A stretch of 64,000 nucleotides of DNA from Hassallia sp050875635 (GCF_050875635.1 NZ_JBPAOH010000008.1:41242-105241), one strand, 5' to 3'. Positions 8,037 through 17,588 are shown, numbered from the stretch's first letter. Program-made: numbers and translations. Notes: a model not told the origin generated them from the letters alone.

Positions 8037-10232
8037 TTATTTGTACATCAAGTCGGAAATCTCTATTTCAGGTTGTGCGACACTCTGCCCAACTCGACGT
8101 TTGGAGTTATAAAGATAGCTGTCAGGTTCCTGCTTGATATCGACACCGTTGGCAATAATACCCAAAATATTCGCTTCCGAACGATCTAGCAGCGACTTAG
8201 CGGCAGTAGCGCTAGCTAAATCTAAAACACCAGGTTGAGCTACTAATAAAACTCCATCCACCATTTTTCCCAGAACTGCTGCATCAGCTGTGTTAACTAA
8301 AGGAGGAGTATCAAACACGATGTAGTCATAGCTTTGCGATAATTTATCAATCAAAGAAGTCATGCCATCGGAATCAATCAAAGCTAAGGGGTTAGGAGGT
8401 TGGACTCCCGCTGTGAGGACAGATAAATATTTTGTGACTTCTTGCACAGCTTGGGGAAATTCATCTTGACCAACAATAATGTTACTTAAACCCACTGAGT
8501 TTATTAGACCCCACAATTGATGTTGCGATGGGGAATGCATATCTGCATCAACTAGTAAAACTCGTCGTCCAGCTTGAGCTAACGCTCCAGATAAATTTGC
8601 ACAAACTTCTGATTTTCCCTCTCCCGTCACAGAACTCGTGACTACAATTGTGCGGACTCTTTTATGGCTAATAAATTTTAAGTTTGCCTGAAGCATTTGA
8701 TATGCTTGATGAGTCACTAAGCTAGGAGTAGAACCTACAATAAATTTATCGGCGATCGCATCTTCCATCAAGTTAAGATAAATAGGTTTACTATTTGATT
8801 CAAACTTGGGAATTAGCCCGACTAAACTGTACTCAAAAAATATCTCGATTTCCTTAACTGTTTTTAAGGATTTATCAATTAAATCTACAAAAAAGGCAGC
8901 ACTTACACCAAATAACAGACCGACAAATACACCACCTACTGCTAACAACAGTGTGACTTTAGATAAAATTGGTTTTTTCGGAGGTTGTGCAGCTTCAATT
9001 ATTCTGGCATTTCCAATACTTTGCTTTTCTGCTATTTGAATATCTTTTTGTCTAGTTACAAGGGTTTGGAAGTTAGTTTGGGCAACAGTCAATTTACGCT
9101 CTAAATCTCCTTGCTGCTTTTCTAAATTTGGCATAATAGCCAACCTTTGCTGATAAATTCGACGGATATTAGACAAAGTTTGTAATTTTTTCTCTAAACC
9201 CTGTCGTTGCACTTGTAATTGTAAATATTGAGTTGCTAGATTTTCCTTAATCTTTCCTATCTGCAAATTGCCAACGGAAACGTTTTCTTTACTTCCTGTA
9301 ACCTGTTCGATCCGCTGCTGTAATAACAAATTTAAATTTATTTCTTGATTCTTTAAGGAAATGATAGATGGATGATCGTCGGTGTAACCTGTTCTTTGAG
9401 TTGCTAGCTTAGTTTGCACTTTCTGTAACTCACCTAAAGCATCCTGTACACCAGGTATCTGACTGAGGGAAGTAATTTTTACAGCTTGCTTTCTTTGCAA
9501 ATTTAATTGATTACCTACTTGTGCTTCTTGAGCGCTGATATCTGCAAGCATTGCTCTAGATTGATTTATTTGCTCATCTAGTTGGGCAATATTGTTAATA
9601 GCAACGCTTGCTTCTTGTGGAAGCTCGATAATTTTATTTTTGTTTTTAAACTTACGTACTGCCTCTGCTGCCCGATCTAATTCTTGTTGAGACAACTGTA
9701 ATTGTTGTTTAATAAATTCAGCCGCTGCCAAGACTTGAGAGTTATTAGATTGAATATTATTTTGAATATAAGATTGCATCACCTGATTGACTAGTGATGC
9801 TGATAATTCCGGTTTTTCTGATATGTAAGAAACTTTCAGTACATCTGTGCCAACAATCGGTTCAACTTTGATTTGAAGTGACTCTGGCTCTATGGGTTGA
9901 CCTTTTTTATCTACTATGCCGACAATATTGATAGCTTCTCTTAAAATAGGTTTAGATTTTACAATTACAGCTTGCGTTGTTGAAGGATTAGCCTCACGTA
10001 CTAAAGATTCTAGATCGCCGATTTTTTCTCCTGCTTTTGTTAGCGAAGAGATTCGATCTGATTTAAAAAGTAACATTCCACTTGCCTCGTATTTAGGTCC
10101 TTGCTTGAAAATCGCAAAACCTGATAATCCTACTGAAGCAAGAAAAACTGTCACCGCAACTGTCCAGCGACGTTTTAAAATCAGCCAATATTGTTGAATC
10201 TCTATTTCTTCTGAATAATCTTTAGTCTGCAT
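8037..10232 (-). CDS. polysaccharide co-polymerase / tyrosine autokinase (Wzc/GumC family)
   Basis: 731 aa from ATG 10232 (a TTG 21 bases upstream is in frame but poorer). It has an N-terminal Wzz domain with a first membrane helix at about residues 25-45, a long periplasmic coiled coil (Q-rich, about 180-400), and a second membrane helix (VGGVFVGLLFGVSAAFF). A cytoplasmic BY-kinase domain follows with Walker A TGEGKSE, Walker A' VLLVDADM and DYIVFDTPP. A full C-terminal tyrosine cluster is lacking; only scattered Tyr residues (SYLYN, MYK) remain, so autophosphorylation control may be reduced. It sets chain length and export of the polysaccharide. Confidence 0.93.
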   Translation of the reverse strand: MQTKDYSEEIEIQQYWLILKRRWTVAVTVFLASVGLSGFAIFKQGPKYEASGMLLFKSDRISSLTKAGEKIGDLESLVREANPSTTQAVIVKSKPILREAINIVGIVDKKGQPIEPESLQIKVEPIVGTDVLKVSYISEKPELSASLVNQVMQSYIQNNIQSNNSQVLAAAEFIKQQLQLSQQELDRAAEAVRKFKNKNKIIELPQEASVAINNIAQLDEQINQSRAMLADISAQEAQVGNQLNLQRKQAVKITSLSQIPGVQDALGELQKVQTKLATQRTGYTDDHPSIISLKNQEINLNLLLQQRIEQVTGSKENVSVGNLQIGKIKENLATQYLQLQVQRQGLEKKLQTLSNIRRIYQQRLAIMPNLEKQQGDLERKLTVAQTNFQTLVTRQKDIQIAEKQSIGNARIIEAAQPPKKPILSKVTLLLAVGGVFVGLLFGVSAAFFVDLIDKSLKTVKEIEIFFEYSLVGLIPKFESNSKPIYLNLMEDAIADKFIVGSTPSLVTHQAYQMLQANLKFISHKRVRTIVVTSSVTGEGKSEVCANLSGALAQAGRRVLLVDADMHSPSQHQLWGLINSVGLSNIIVGQDEFPQAVQEVTKYLSVLTAGVQPPNPLALIDSDGMTSLIDKLSQSYDYIVFDTPPLVNTADAAVLGKMVDGVLLVAQPGVLDLASATAAKSLLDRSEANILGIIANGVDIKQEPDSYLYNSKRRVGQSVAQPEIEISDLMYK

Positions 10233-10334
10233 GTGAATTATCTGATTGTACAATATTCTTTAGTTATTGCTGAAAAACGCAAATGACTAAGGAAGTTCTT
10301 AACGAAACAACGTTTATTTTAGTTACTTATCTTG

Positions 10335-10739
10335 TTAATAGTAAGTTTTTACTGCATTTGGGGAACCACTTGCATTCCTCTGAGTAAATTCGCTAACGGT
10401 TGGATTACCTTCGGTATGAACTACTCCTACTGCTTGCTGCCATATTTTTGCTGGTGCAACTGACACTTTGTATGTACAATTATCAGGCTTTTGAACATGA
10501 TACCACTGGGTTTTTTGACAGCGATCGCACCAAAATGCTTCTAACCATTCACCTGTTAGATGAATCGTTTGACTAGCCATTTTGACTTTTTTTTGCTTCA
10601 GCAAATCGATGCTGTCAAATAATGAATATTTTGGACTAACACTATGCAGATAGCATCCATCAATCGGACAGTAGATAGACCGTCGCTTTGAACGTTTTCG
10701 ATTTTGGTCACACCTTCTCTGCAATTTGACCTCTATCAT
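10335..10739 (-). CDS. small cysteine-rich (zinc-ribbon-like) hypothetical protein leading the operon
   Basis: 134 aa. Two cysteine pairs, CPIDGC (Cys24/29) and CDRCQ (Cys71/74), are consistent with one zinc site. A basic N-terminus (KRSKRR) and a polar Asn/Ser-rich tail complete the protein. No signal peptide or membrane segment. It is the first gene of the minus-strand polysaccharide operon, 102 bp upstream of the Wzc gene, after an AGAGGA ribosome site. I do not recognise a named family. A regulatory or nucleic-acid-binding role is possible but is only inference from cysteine spacing and charge. Confidence 0.7.
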   Translation of the reverse strand: MIEVKLQRRCDQNRKRSKRRSIYCPIDGCYLHSVSPKYSLFDSIDLLKQKKVKMASQTIHLTGEWLEAFWCDRCQKTQWYHVQKPDNCTYKVSVAPAKIWQQAVGVVHTEGNPTVSEFTQRNASGSPNAVKTYY

Positions 10740-11702
10740 TGATAAAAATATCCTCTATAACAATAAGGTCATGTTGGAGGGACTGAGATCGTAAAGACCA
10801 TCGAAGCCCAACTCCTAGTTTTAACAATCAGTTATTCAATTGCATTCCACAGACAAGAGTCTGAAAACTTATACATTGCAATTTTGTCATTCAAATCTAG
10901 TAACAAAGTTACAAAAAACAGAAAAATTATTTTTCAGCTTCATTAGATAAAATTGATATTGGGAAAAGCATTTACATCACATGTTACCAAGAGTTATTTG
11001 AAGGATGAGTGGTAGATAAGAGTGATTTATAAAAATGAAAACACGCCCTAGTGTTTACCTTTCACGCGGATGTTGAGGTTCGCTTGTTTGACGTAGTGCT
11101 ATTTATTTCTTCTCCCTTGGCGCTAGCCTCTCCCAAAGGGAGAAGGGGAGACGCGTTGCGCGTTGGCAGTATGCTAAAACGGATTTTTTCTTTACCGTTC
11201 TTAATCCCTGTAAGTTATCATACAGTAAATTTCCAGACATACAAGGTGAGAAAAGTAGGTAAATTAAGCTGACGCATCTAGATAAAAATCTGTGTTGAAA
11301 GGATATAAAAGGTAAGAAAGGTAAGAAAAGTGAGTCAAGCAGTTTTGGTTAAAGAAAAAAGTAAAATTTAATCTCTTTAATTTTTATCCCTGAAGAAACT
11401 GTAGTTTGGTGTCGCCTTAATGCTTGACAAAACCGACATATTGTGTTAAAAAGTTATATTTAATATCTTTTTTATGCAGGGTGACACTTGTGCAAGCAAA
11501 CGTAAAATCTGGCTAATAATAAACGCTTTTAGTCAAGGTATCGAAGTCGATACAAACAGATTTATGTAGAATAGATATATATTAGATATCAATTCCTGAT
11601 TTAGTAGCACATGAACATGTGCGTTTAAAGTTTTTACCCCAGGATATACTAAGCTTTCAACTTCCAGCTAGGAGATTGTCAAATTATTAATTAAGCAATT
11701 AA
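10740..11702. other. long divergent intergenic region (963 bp)
   Basis: It lies between the start of the polysaccharide operon (minus) and the AAA-CHASE2 gene (plus), so promoters in both directions are expected here. AT-rich stretches flank 10880-11000 and 11560-11700. A TTGACA-like hexamer is at 11424-11429, with TAAAAA 17 bases further on (weak). It contains an interspersed palindromic repeat at about 11109-11160 and short GGTAAGAAA direct repeats at 11310-11330. The open frames inside are repeat-derived, and I see no convincing gene. Confidence 0.6.
11109..11160. repeat. interspersed palindromic repeat
   Basis: Contains tctcccaaagggaga and the flanking ctcccttggcgctagcc...gagacgcg, a sequence type scattered through Nostocales genomes. 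Related GGAGACGC cores occur near 23795 and 60300 in this window. Confidence 0.6.
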
Positions 11703-14477
11703 ATGACCTGTTATAAATACCAAGTCGGTGGATGTCTAACTAGTAACGCTCCAAGTTATGTAGAACGAATAGCTGATTCGCAACTTTATGAAGCATTGCA
11801 GGAGGGAGAGTTTTGCTACGTCCTTAACTCCCGGCAAATGGGTAAGTCCTCTTTGCTAGTAAGAACTCGGCATCGCTTGCAAGAACAAGGTTTTATATGC
11901 GCTTCCGTTGATCTGACAAATGTTGGCTGTGAAAATATTACCCCAGAGCAGTGGTACAAGGGAGTAGTTGGTGAGTTATGGTCTGGTTTCAAGCTGTTAG
12001 GAAAAATTAACTTAAAAGCTTGGTGGCAAGAGCATGAAGATATCCCCTTACTTCAAAGAGTGAGCCGATTTATTTCCGAAGTACTGTTGGATCAGTTTCC
12101 CAATAAAAGACTGTTTATTTTTATCGATGAAGTTGATAGTATCAAGAGCCTTGATTTTTCTGTTGATGACTTTTTTGCCTTAATTCGGTTCTGCTATAAT
12201 CAGCGAGCTATCGATCCAGAATACAACCGCATTACGTTTGTTATTTTTGGGGTAACAACACCATCAGATTTAATTCAAGATTTAAACCGTACTCCGTTTA
12301 ATATTGGTAAAGCCATAGAATTGCACGGCTTTAATTTAGATGAAGTCCAGCCATTAGTTAAGGGATTAGAGCTTTTTGGCAGCAATGCTCAAGCAATTGT
12401 CAAAGAAATCTTAGCTTGGACAAATGGACAGCCGTTTCTCACACAAAAACTATGTCAGTTAATTCTGAATTCGAGTCAAGATACAGTAAATGAAAGACTG
12501 ACTATTCCCCCTGGAACTGAAGCATTTTGCATAGAAAGTATTGTTAGGTCACGCATCATCCATAAGTGGGAATTTCAAGACGAACCGGAGCATTTGCGGA
12601 CAATTCGCGATCGCTTGTTGAGCAATGAGCGCTTTTCTGGACGGATACTAGGAATATGTCAGCAGATTTTGGTAGAGGAAGTACCAGCTGATGACAGTCG
12701 AGAACAAATTGAACTTCTTTTATCAGGTTTAATTGTCAATCAGCAAGGATACCTAAAAATAAAAAACCCGATTTATCAAGCTGTCTTTAACTCAGAATGG
12801 GTTGCTCTTCAAATGGACAATCTCCGTCCTTACCGGCAAAACTTTAAGGCTTGGATTGCTTCAAAACAGCAGGATGAGTCGCAGCTTTTGGTAGGTATAA
12901 CGTTGCATACTGCACTCTTGTGGGCAAAAGATAAAAAACTTAGTGATTTAGATTATCGCTTTTTAGCTGCAAGTCAGGAACTCGCAAAAAGAAAAATTGA
13001 AAGCGATTTAGCCGCAGAAAAACGCGATCGCCAAATTGAACGAGAAAAAGCACAATTTGCTCTGCAAGCGGCAAAGCAAGCAAATCAAATTTTGGTAGAT
13101 GCACGAAAAAGCGCACGAAGACATGCCCAAAAACTACGTTTGGGCAAAGGTTGGATTGCCAGCATCGCTCTTGGAGTTGCCTGTTTAGTTACTCTTGGGC
13201 GTTTTACTGGAATACTACAGGGTATGGAGTTGACGATGCTCGATCGCTTTTTTCAGGCACGTTCCAAAGCCGAAATTGACCCTTATATTACCATTATTGC
13301 AATTGATGAGCCAGATATTAAGCAAATGGGTGAGTCTCGTTTATCGGATCGAGTCTTGGCTCAAGCAATCCAAAGATTAAAAAGCTACAAACCTACAGCG
13401 ATCGGGCTGGATTTATATCGAGATTTGCCTGTAGAACCAGGTTATCAGGAATTAGTTAGTTTATTTAAAACGACTCCGAATTTGATTGGTATTGAAAAGG
13501 CTGTAGGTAGTCAAGTTGCACCACCACCAGTTTTAGCGCAACTGGGTCAGGTGGGTCTTGCCGATCAGGTTTTGGATGGAGATGGCAAGCTGCGTCGTGC
13601 CTTGCTTTCAGTTCGACTCGATAACGGTGAATTACGCTTGAATTTGGGCTTAAAACTCGCACTACGCTATCTAGAACGTCTCTACATCACCCCCCAAAGA
13701 GGACCCAACGATGCCGATCGAATCCAATTAGGGAAAGCAGTGATTGTTCCTTTTCAAGCGTCGGACGGTGGCTATGTCCGGGCTGATGATGATGGGTATC
13801 AAATCTTACTCAATTATCACGGCACTCAACAACAGTTTCAAACCTTCTCGTTCACAGATTTGTTGCATAATCGGATACCACAAGAGAAAGTGCGCGATCG
13901 CATAGTCCTGATTGGCTCAACCGCTGAGAGCGCCAAAGACTTCTTTCAAACACCCTACAGCAGTAGCATCTTTGGTTCCCCCAAACAAATGGCAGGAGTA
14001 ACGATCCACGCTAATATTAGCAGCCAAATTTTGAGTGCAGCCCTGCATGGACGCCCGATGCTACGGGTTTGGTCTCAAGGGGTGGATTCCTTGTTGATTT
14101 CGCTTTGCTGCTTTGTGGGAGCGGCGTTAAGTTGGCAGGTGAAGTCACCTATAAGGCAGGGAATAATTGTTATTATTGCTGCTTCGGCAGTAGGGGCAAT
14201 TGCTTACGTTGCCTTTTTACACGGTTGGTGGATTCCTGTTGTTCCCTCAATCATCGGGTTAGTAGTTAGTGCTATTACTTTGCCAATTGTCACCACCATA
14301 CACTTAGAAAAAATTCAACTTCGTCAGACTGTAGAATTACTCGTGGCTATTTGTAAAGAACAACCAACTGCCGGACAAATTGCCATTGAATATCTCAAGC
14401 AAGCAGAAAATCAAGAAAATCAAGTATTTATTGAGCAGATAATATCAGATTCTTTTGAAGAGTTAAATTATCCATAA
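11703..14477 (+). CDS. AAA-like ATPase domain fused to CHASE2 sensor domain
   Basis: 924 aa. Residues about 10-340 form an AAA-like domain (AAA_35 type) with a P-loop SRQMGKSS (43-50) and Walker B FIFIDEVDS (138-146). A charged helical linker (about 420-475) leads to a membrane helix (about 480-500), then an extracytoplasmic CHASE2 domain (about 505-775) with IIAIDEPDI and AIGLDLYRD. Three hydrophobic segments (about 790-880) and a short cytoplasmic tail follow. CHASE2 normally feeds a kinase or cyclase; here the only enzymatic domain is the N-terminal ATPase, so sensing is probably relayed to it. Signal and output are unknown. Confidence 0.9.
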   Translation: MTCYKYQVGGCLTSNAPSYVERIADSQLYEALQEGEFCYVLNSRQMGKSSLLVRTRHRLQEQGFICASVDLTNVGCENITPEQWYKGVVGELWSGFKLLGKINLKAWWQEHEDIPLLQRVSRFISEVLLDQFPNKRLFIFIDEVDSIKSLDFSVDDFFALIRFCYNQRAIDPEYNRITFVIFGVTTPSDLIQDLNRTPFNIGKAIELHGFNLDEVQPLVKGLELFGSNAQAIVKEILAWTNGQPFLTQKLCQLILNSSQDTVNERLTIPPGTEAFCIESIVRSRIIHKWEFQDEPEHLRTIRDRLLSNERFSGRILGICQQILVEEVPADDSREQIELLLSGLIVNQQGYLKIKNPIYQAVFNSEWVALQMDNLRPYRQNFKAWIASKQQDESQLLVGITLHTALLWAKDKKLSDLDYRFLAASQELAKRKIESDLAAEKRDRQIEREKAQFALQAAKQANQILVDARKSARRHAQKLRLGKGWIASIALGVACLVTLGRFTGILQGMELTMLDRFFQARSKAEIDPYITIIAIDEPDIKQMGESRLSDRVLAQAIQRLKSYKPTAIGLDLYRDLPVEPGYQELVSLFKTTPNLIGIEKAVGSQVAPPPVLAQLGQVGLADQVLDGDGKLRRALLSVRLDNGELRLNLGLKLALRYLERLYITPQRGPNDADRIQLGKAVIVPFQASDGGYVRADDDGYQILLNYHGTQQQFQTFSFTDLLHNRIPQEKVRDRIVLIGSTAESAKDFFQTPYSSSIFGSPKQMAGVTIHANISSQILSAALHGRPMLRVWSQGVDSLLISLCCFVGAALSWQVKSPIRQGIIVIIAASAVGAIAYVAFLHGWWIPVVPSIIGLVVSAITLPIVTTIHLEKIQLRQTVELLVAICKEQPTAGQIAIEYLKQAENQENQVFIEQIISDSFEELNYP

Positions 14478-14478
14478 A

Positions 14479-14630
14479 GCATTGGGCATTGGGCATCGGG
14501 GAGCCAGTGCGTTGGGCGGGTTTCCCGACTTGAAGCATCTGGCGTCATCGGGCATTGGGCATTGGGCATTGGTAATAATTCTTTTCCCTTTCCCCTTTTC
14601 CCTTTCCCCCTCCCCCCTCTTCAATTGCCC
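14479..14630. repeat. short tandem heptad repeats (GGGCATT) and pyrimidine tract
   Basis: Tandem GGGCATT units at 14479-14500 and 14548-14572 flank a degenerate GC-rich segment. They are followed by a TTTCCCC pyrimidine tract to about 14625. These are STRR-type repeats, common in heterocystous cyanobacteria, and show no coding signal. Confidence 0.8.
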
Positions 14631-14653
14631 ATCTAACTGTGTTGTTGATAATA

Positions 14654-14857
14654 CTAGAACCTACCGCGAGAACCTGCACCGTAGGTATCCTTTGGTTTCC
14701 CTCTCTTTGGTGGGTTAAAATTCTCTGCCAAAATGATTTGCTCTGGTAAAAAGGTACTTCTGGTTTTTAATTCTGACTCAGCCTGAGTAAATAGACTTAG
14801 ATTTAGTAAGATTGGTAGAAATAGCGTACATGTAAAACTTTTATCTATTTGTTTCAT
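14654..14857 (-). CDS. small secreted protein, DUF928-N-terminus-like (possibly truncated)
   Basis: 67 aa with a predicted signal peptide (basic MKQIDKS, then a hydrophobic TLFLPILLNLSLF stretch, cleavage near TQA). It ends in FNPPKRGKPKDTYGAGSRG. That ending resembles the start of mature DUF928 proteins, which in cyanobacteria are often encoded beside CHASE2 proteins, as here (convergent with the AAA-CHASE2 gene). The family match is from memory and covers only the short motif, after which the frame stops. It is either a stand-alone miniature or a DUF928 gene cut short. AT-rich non-coding sequence surrounds it. Confidence 0.5.
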   Translation of the reverse strand: MKQIDKSFTCTLFLPILLNLSLFTQAESELKTRSTFLPEQIILAENFNPPKRGKPKDTYGAGSRGRF

Positions 14858-15186
14858 TGATATCAGTATTATTTCTGAAACTCAACAGATAAAATTATAA
14901 TCAGACGAAATCTAAAGTTAGATGAAGTCCTGGTAAAGACTTAGACAAGAAGTATTTATTAATACTTTTACAGAGAAAAATATTTCAGTTTTATCACTCA
15001 AAGCAAAAAATTTTGCCTTATCCTTATACCTTTGGCAAGTTTCGAGTAAGAAGCCTCTGCCGAAGCGCGACTGTTGCGGAGGAATCCCCGTTAGAGCGAT
15101 CGCGCCTTGAGAGTCAAGATTGTTAGTTATTAGTGGGAGGGTTGTTATTTTGTATACTAACAACCCTCCCACTAACTTATTGGTAC
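14858..15186. other. intergenic region with repeats (329 bp)
   Basis: It holds an interspersed repeat near 15050-15110 (gcctctgccgaagcgcgactgttgcgg...) and the 18-bp perfect inverted repeat at 15130-15175. The minus-strand frame through it consists largely of repeat translation, so I do not call a gene. Confidence 0.6.
15130..15175. repeat. perfect 18-bp inverted repeat downstream of the DUF937 gene
   Basis: Arms ttagtgggagggttgtta (15130-15147) and its exact complement (15158-15175) are separated by 10 bases. It lies 11 bp past the DUF937 stop, so the transcript would form a very stable hairpin there. It lacks a clear U-tract, so it may be an mRNA 3'-end structure or a repeat rather than a classical terminator. 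Confidence 0.75.
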
Positions 15187-15711
15187 TTACCTTCCCATAT
15201 AGCGAGTAGCCATTTGCATTGCGTCAGCAATATCAACATCGCCATCGTTGTCAGCATCCAAGAAAGAATTCAGCACCGGATTTCCTCCCCCTTGCGGATT
15301 TCGAGCGTTTGCTCCAGATTTCAACACATTCAACACTACCGGAACTAGCATCGGTAGCAATTGTTGAATCATATTTGCATCTAACCCAGTACGTTGGGCA
15401 ACCATTTCAGCTACTTGTTGCTGCATCCCAGGTGAGAACAGCGAAGCAACGGCTGAAGGATTGGGAGAAGTACCACCAAATTGATTTACTACAGCTTCTG
15501 CTGCTTCATTACCATCTGTTTCTCGCTTGTGTTGTAAAGCAGAACGCACTTGTCCACCGACAATTGAGAAAACCGACTGCATGGTGTTAGAATCTGCCCC
15601 AGTGCTATTACTCAGTTGCTGCACGGTGTTGATGATACTACCTATTTGTCCGATGTTGCCTTGTTGATTGGGATTGGCAACAGCACCAATAATTTGATCG
15701 AAAAGTCCCAT
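15187..15711 (-). CDS. DUF937 protein with C-terminal calcium-loop/dockerin-like motif
   Basis: 174 aa from ATG 15711, which has AAGGAG 10 bases upstream; a 20-residue upstream extension in frame lacks this. The N-terminus MGLFDQIIGAVANPNQQGN and the following helical, Gln/Asn-rich body (about residues 1-145) are DUF937-like. The last 25 residues hold DADNDGDVDIADAM, a Dx[DN]xDG EF-hand/dockerin-type calcium loop. Function unknown; no signal peptide. The calcium-loop ending suggests ion-dependent folding or attachment (inference). Confidence 0.82.
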   Translation of the reverse strand: MGLFDQIIGAVANPNQQGNIGQIGSIINTVQQLSNSTGADSNTMQSVFSIVGGQVRSALQHKRETDGNEAAEAVVNQFGGTSPNPSAVASLFSPGMQQQVAEMVAQRTGLDANMIQQLLPMLVPVVLNVLKSGANARNPQGGGNPVLNSFLDADNDGDVDIADAMQMATRYMGR

Positions 15712-15903
15712 AAGCTTTTTTCTCCTTTTGTTTTGAGGTATTAAATGCAAATTTTCACATGTTGAGTGCAACTAAAGTTGCAAGTGTGATGAAATTAGCT
15801 TTTAATCACCTTGATATTAAGACGCTGCATGTAGACGCTGCATCGTCTTGTCGTTAGACATCGCTTGCATAAAAACGCTCTTCAGCACGTCGAAGGCAGA
15901 AAC

Positions 15904-15967
15904 TTCCCCCACTCCTCCACTCTCCCACTCCCCCACTCCCCCACTCTCCCACTCCAGAACTCCCCCA
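15904..15967. repeat. tandem heptad repeat CCCACTC
   Basis: Roughly nine tandem copies of CCCACTC/CCCACTCC variants (cccactcccccactctcccactcc). An STRR-type repeat about 65 bp upstream of the GTPase start. Confidence 0.85.
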
Positions 15968-16031
15968 CCTACAACACCAAACCATTAAGATAAAAAGCAT
16001 CAACTGCTTTACCCATTAATCTTTGCCATCC

Positions 16032-17588
16032 ATGCCTTTGTCGCGCATAGTAACGTTGATTGTTGGTCTCATCCTTATTTTAGGACTAAGCCTGTGGCTG
16101 ATTGATTCGCTATCACGCCTTTATTGGCAGTTGTCTTATTCGCCGCTTTTGGGCAATTTGCTGTTAATGCTGCTGGTTGTTTTGATTGGAGCATTAATTG
16201 CCGCTTTTGTCTACTATGTGTTGGTAATTCAAAAAAGTGAGAAGCGATCGCAACGCAAACGTCGTGTGACTGCGGCGGAAATTCCTGCCGTAAAATCTGA
16301 AGCGGCTTCTTCTACATTACAAGCTGTGCGGCAACAAGTATCAATAATTCAAGATGAAGTGCAAAGGCAAGCGTTACTGAGTCGATCGCGTGAGATTGAG
16401 GCAAATTTAGCACGCGGCGAAATTCAAGTAGTAGTATTTGGCACAGGAAGTGCGGGTAAAACTTCTTTGGTAAATGGGGTGATGGGACGCATGGTCGGAC
16501 GTGTCGATGCGCCGATGGGAACTACTCAGGTAGGAGAAACTTATTGTTTGCGGCTGAAGGGATTAGAACGTAAAATTTTAATAACGGATACGCCGGGGAT
16601 TTTAGAAGCGGGGGTAGCGGGAACCGAACGCGAACAATTAGCGCGAGAACTGGCGACTGAAGCTGATTTGCTGTTGTTTGTGGTGGATAATGATTTACGG
16701 CGCTCTGAATATGAACCGCTGCGGAGTTTGGCGGAAATTGGTAAGCGATCGCTTCTGATTCTCAACAAAATCGATATGTACACCGAAGAAGATAAAGAAG
16801 CCATTCTCGCACGGTTGCGCCAACGAGTACGCGGATTTATTGCCGCGAATGATGTTGTGGCGATCGCCGCAAATCCCGAAGCCGCACAATTAGAAAATGG
16901 CGAAATCTATCAACCTGAACCAGATATTTTACCATTATTGCGGCGCATGGCGGCAATATTGCGGGCAGAAGGTGAAGATTTAGTTGCAGATAATATTTTG
17001 CTGCAATCAATGCGATTGGGAGAAGAAGCCCGCAAACTCATCGATGCTCAACGTCGCCGTCAAGCTGATAAAATTGTTGAGCGGTTTCAGTGGATTGGTG
17101 CTGGTGTAGTTTCGGTAACGCCTTTACCGATGGTCGATTTGTTGGCTACAGCCGCCGTAAACGCGCAAATGGTCGTGGAAATTGGGAAAATTTACGGCTG
17201 TGAGTTGAATCTGGAGCGCGGACGAGAGTTAGCATTGTCTTTGGCGAAAACTCTCGCCAGTTTGGGTATTGTTAAAGGAGCGATTCAACTACTTTCAACT
17301 GCATTGCAACTTAATGTTGCCACGTTTATTGTTGGTCGGGCAATTCAAGGTGTAACAGCAGCTTATTTAACTCGGATTGCTGGTAAAAGCTTTATTGAGT
17401 ATTTCCGTCACGATCAAGATTGGGGTGATGGGGGGATGACCGAGGTAGTACAGCGACAGTTTCAAATTAACCGGCGCGATGAATTTGTTAAGGCTTTTAT
17501 TCAACAGGCGATCGCACGAGTAGTCAAGCCGTTGCAAGATAAAGTTGAGGCACTCGAAGAAAACCAAGACCTGAAGACTAAAGATTAA
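16032..17588 (+). CDS. membrane-anchored GTP-binding protein with DUF697 domain
   Basis: 518 aa from ATG 16032; a TTG at 16023 is also in frame and neither has a clear ribosome site. Two N-terminal membrane helices are followed by a coiled/charged linker. A G domain has G1 GTGSAGKTSL, G3 DTPG and G4 NKID. A C-terminal helical DUF697 (YcjF-like) region contains GAGVVSVTPLPMVDLLATAAV. Such proteins are widespread, poorly characterised cyanobacterial GTPases of the TrmE-Era-EngA-like group acting at the membrane. No operon partner is visible. Confidence 0.88.
   Translation: MPLSRIVTLIVGLILILGLSLWLIDSLSRLYWQLSYSPLLGNLLLMLLVVLIGALIAAFVYYVLVIQKSEKRSQRKRRVTAAEIPAVKSEAASSTLQAVRQQVSIIQDEVQRQALLSRSREIEANLARGEIQVVVFGTGSAGKTSLVNGVMGRMVGRVDAPMGTTQVGETYCLRLKGLERKILITDTPGILEAGVAGTEREQLARELATEADLLLFVVDNDLRRSEYEPLRSLAEIGKRSLLILNKIDMYTEEDKEAILARLRQRVRGFIAANDVVAIAANPEAAQLENGEIYQPEPDILPLLRRMAAILRAEGEDLVADNILLQSMRLGEEARKLIDAQRRRQADKIVERFQWIGAGVVSVTPLPMVDLLATAAVNAQMVVEIGKIYGCELNLERGRELALSLAKTLASLGIVKGAIQLLSTALQLNVATFIVGRAIQGVTAAYLTRIAGKSFIEYFRHDQDWGDGGMTEVVQRQFQINRRDEFVKAFIQQAIARVVKPLQDKVEALEENQDLKTKD

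Noticed and set aside
11051..11272. 73-codon plus-strand frame upstream of AAA-CHASE2
   Set aside because: Its middle is the translation of an interspersed palindromic repeat and it has no ribosome site or family resemblance.
14479..14572. Possible CRISPR-like array from regularly repeated GGGCATT
   Set aside because: Units are 7-bp tandem repeats without unique spacers; they are STRR-type heptads. No CRISPR array or cas gene is in the window.
14918..15172. 84-codon minus-strand frame ending beside the DUF937 gene
   Set aside because: Crosses an interspersed repeat and one arm of an inverted repeat; the protein (GIPPQQSRFGRGFLLE) is the usual translation of that repeat.
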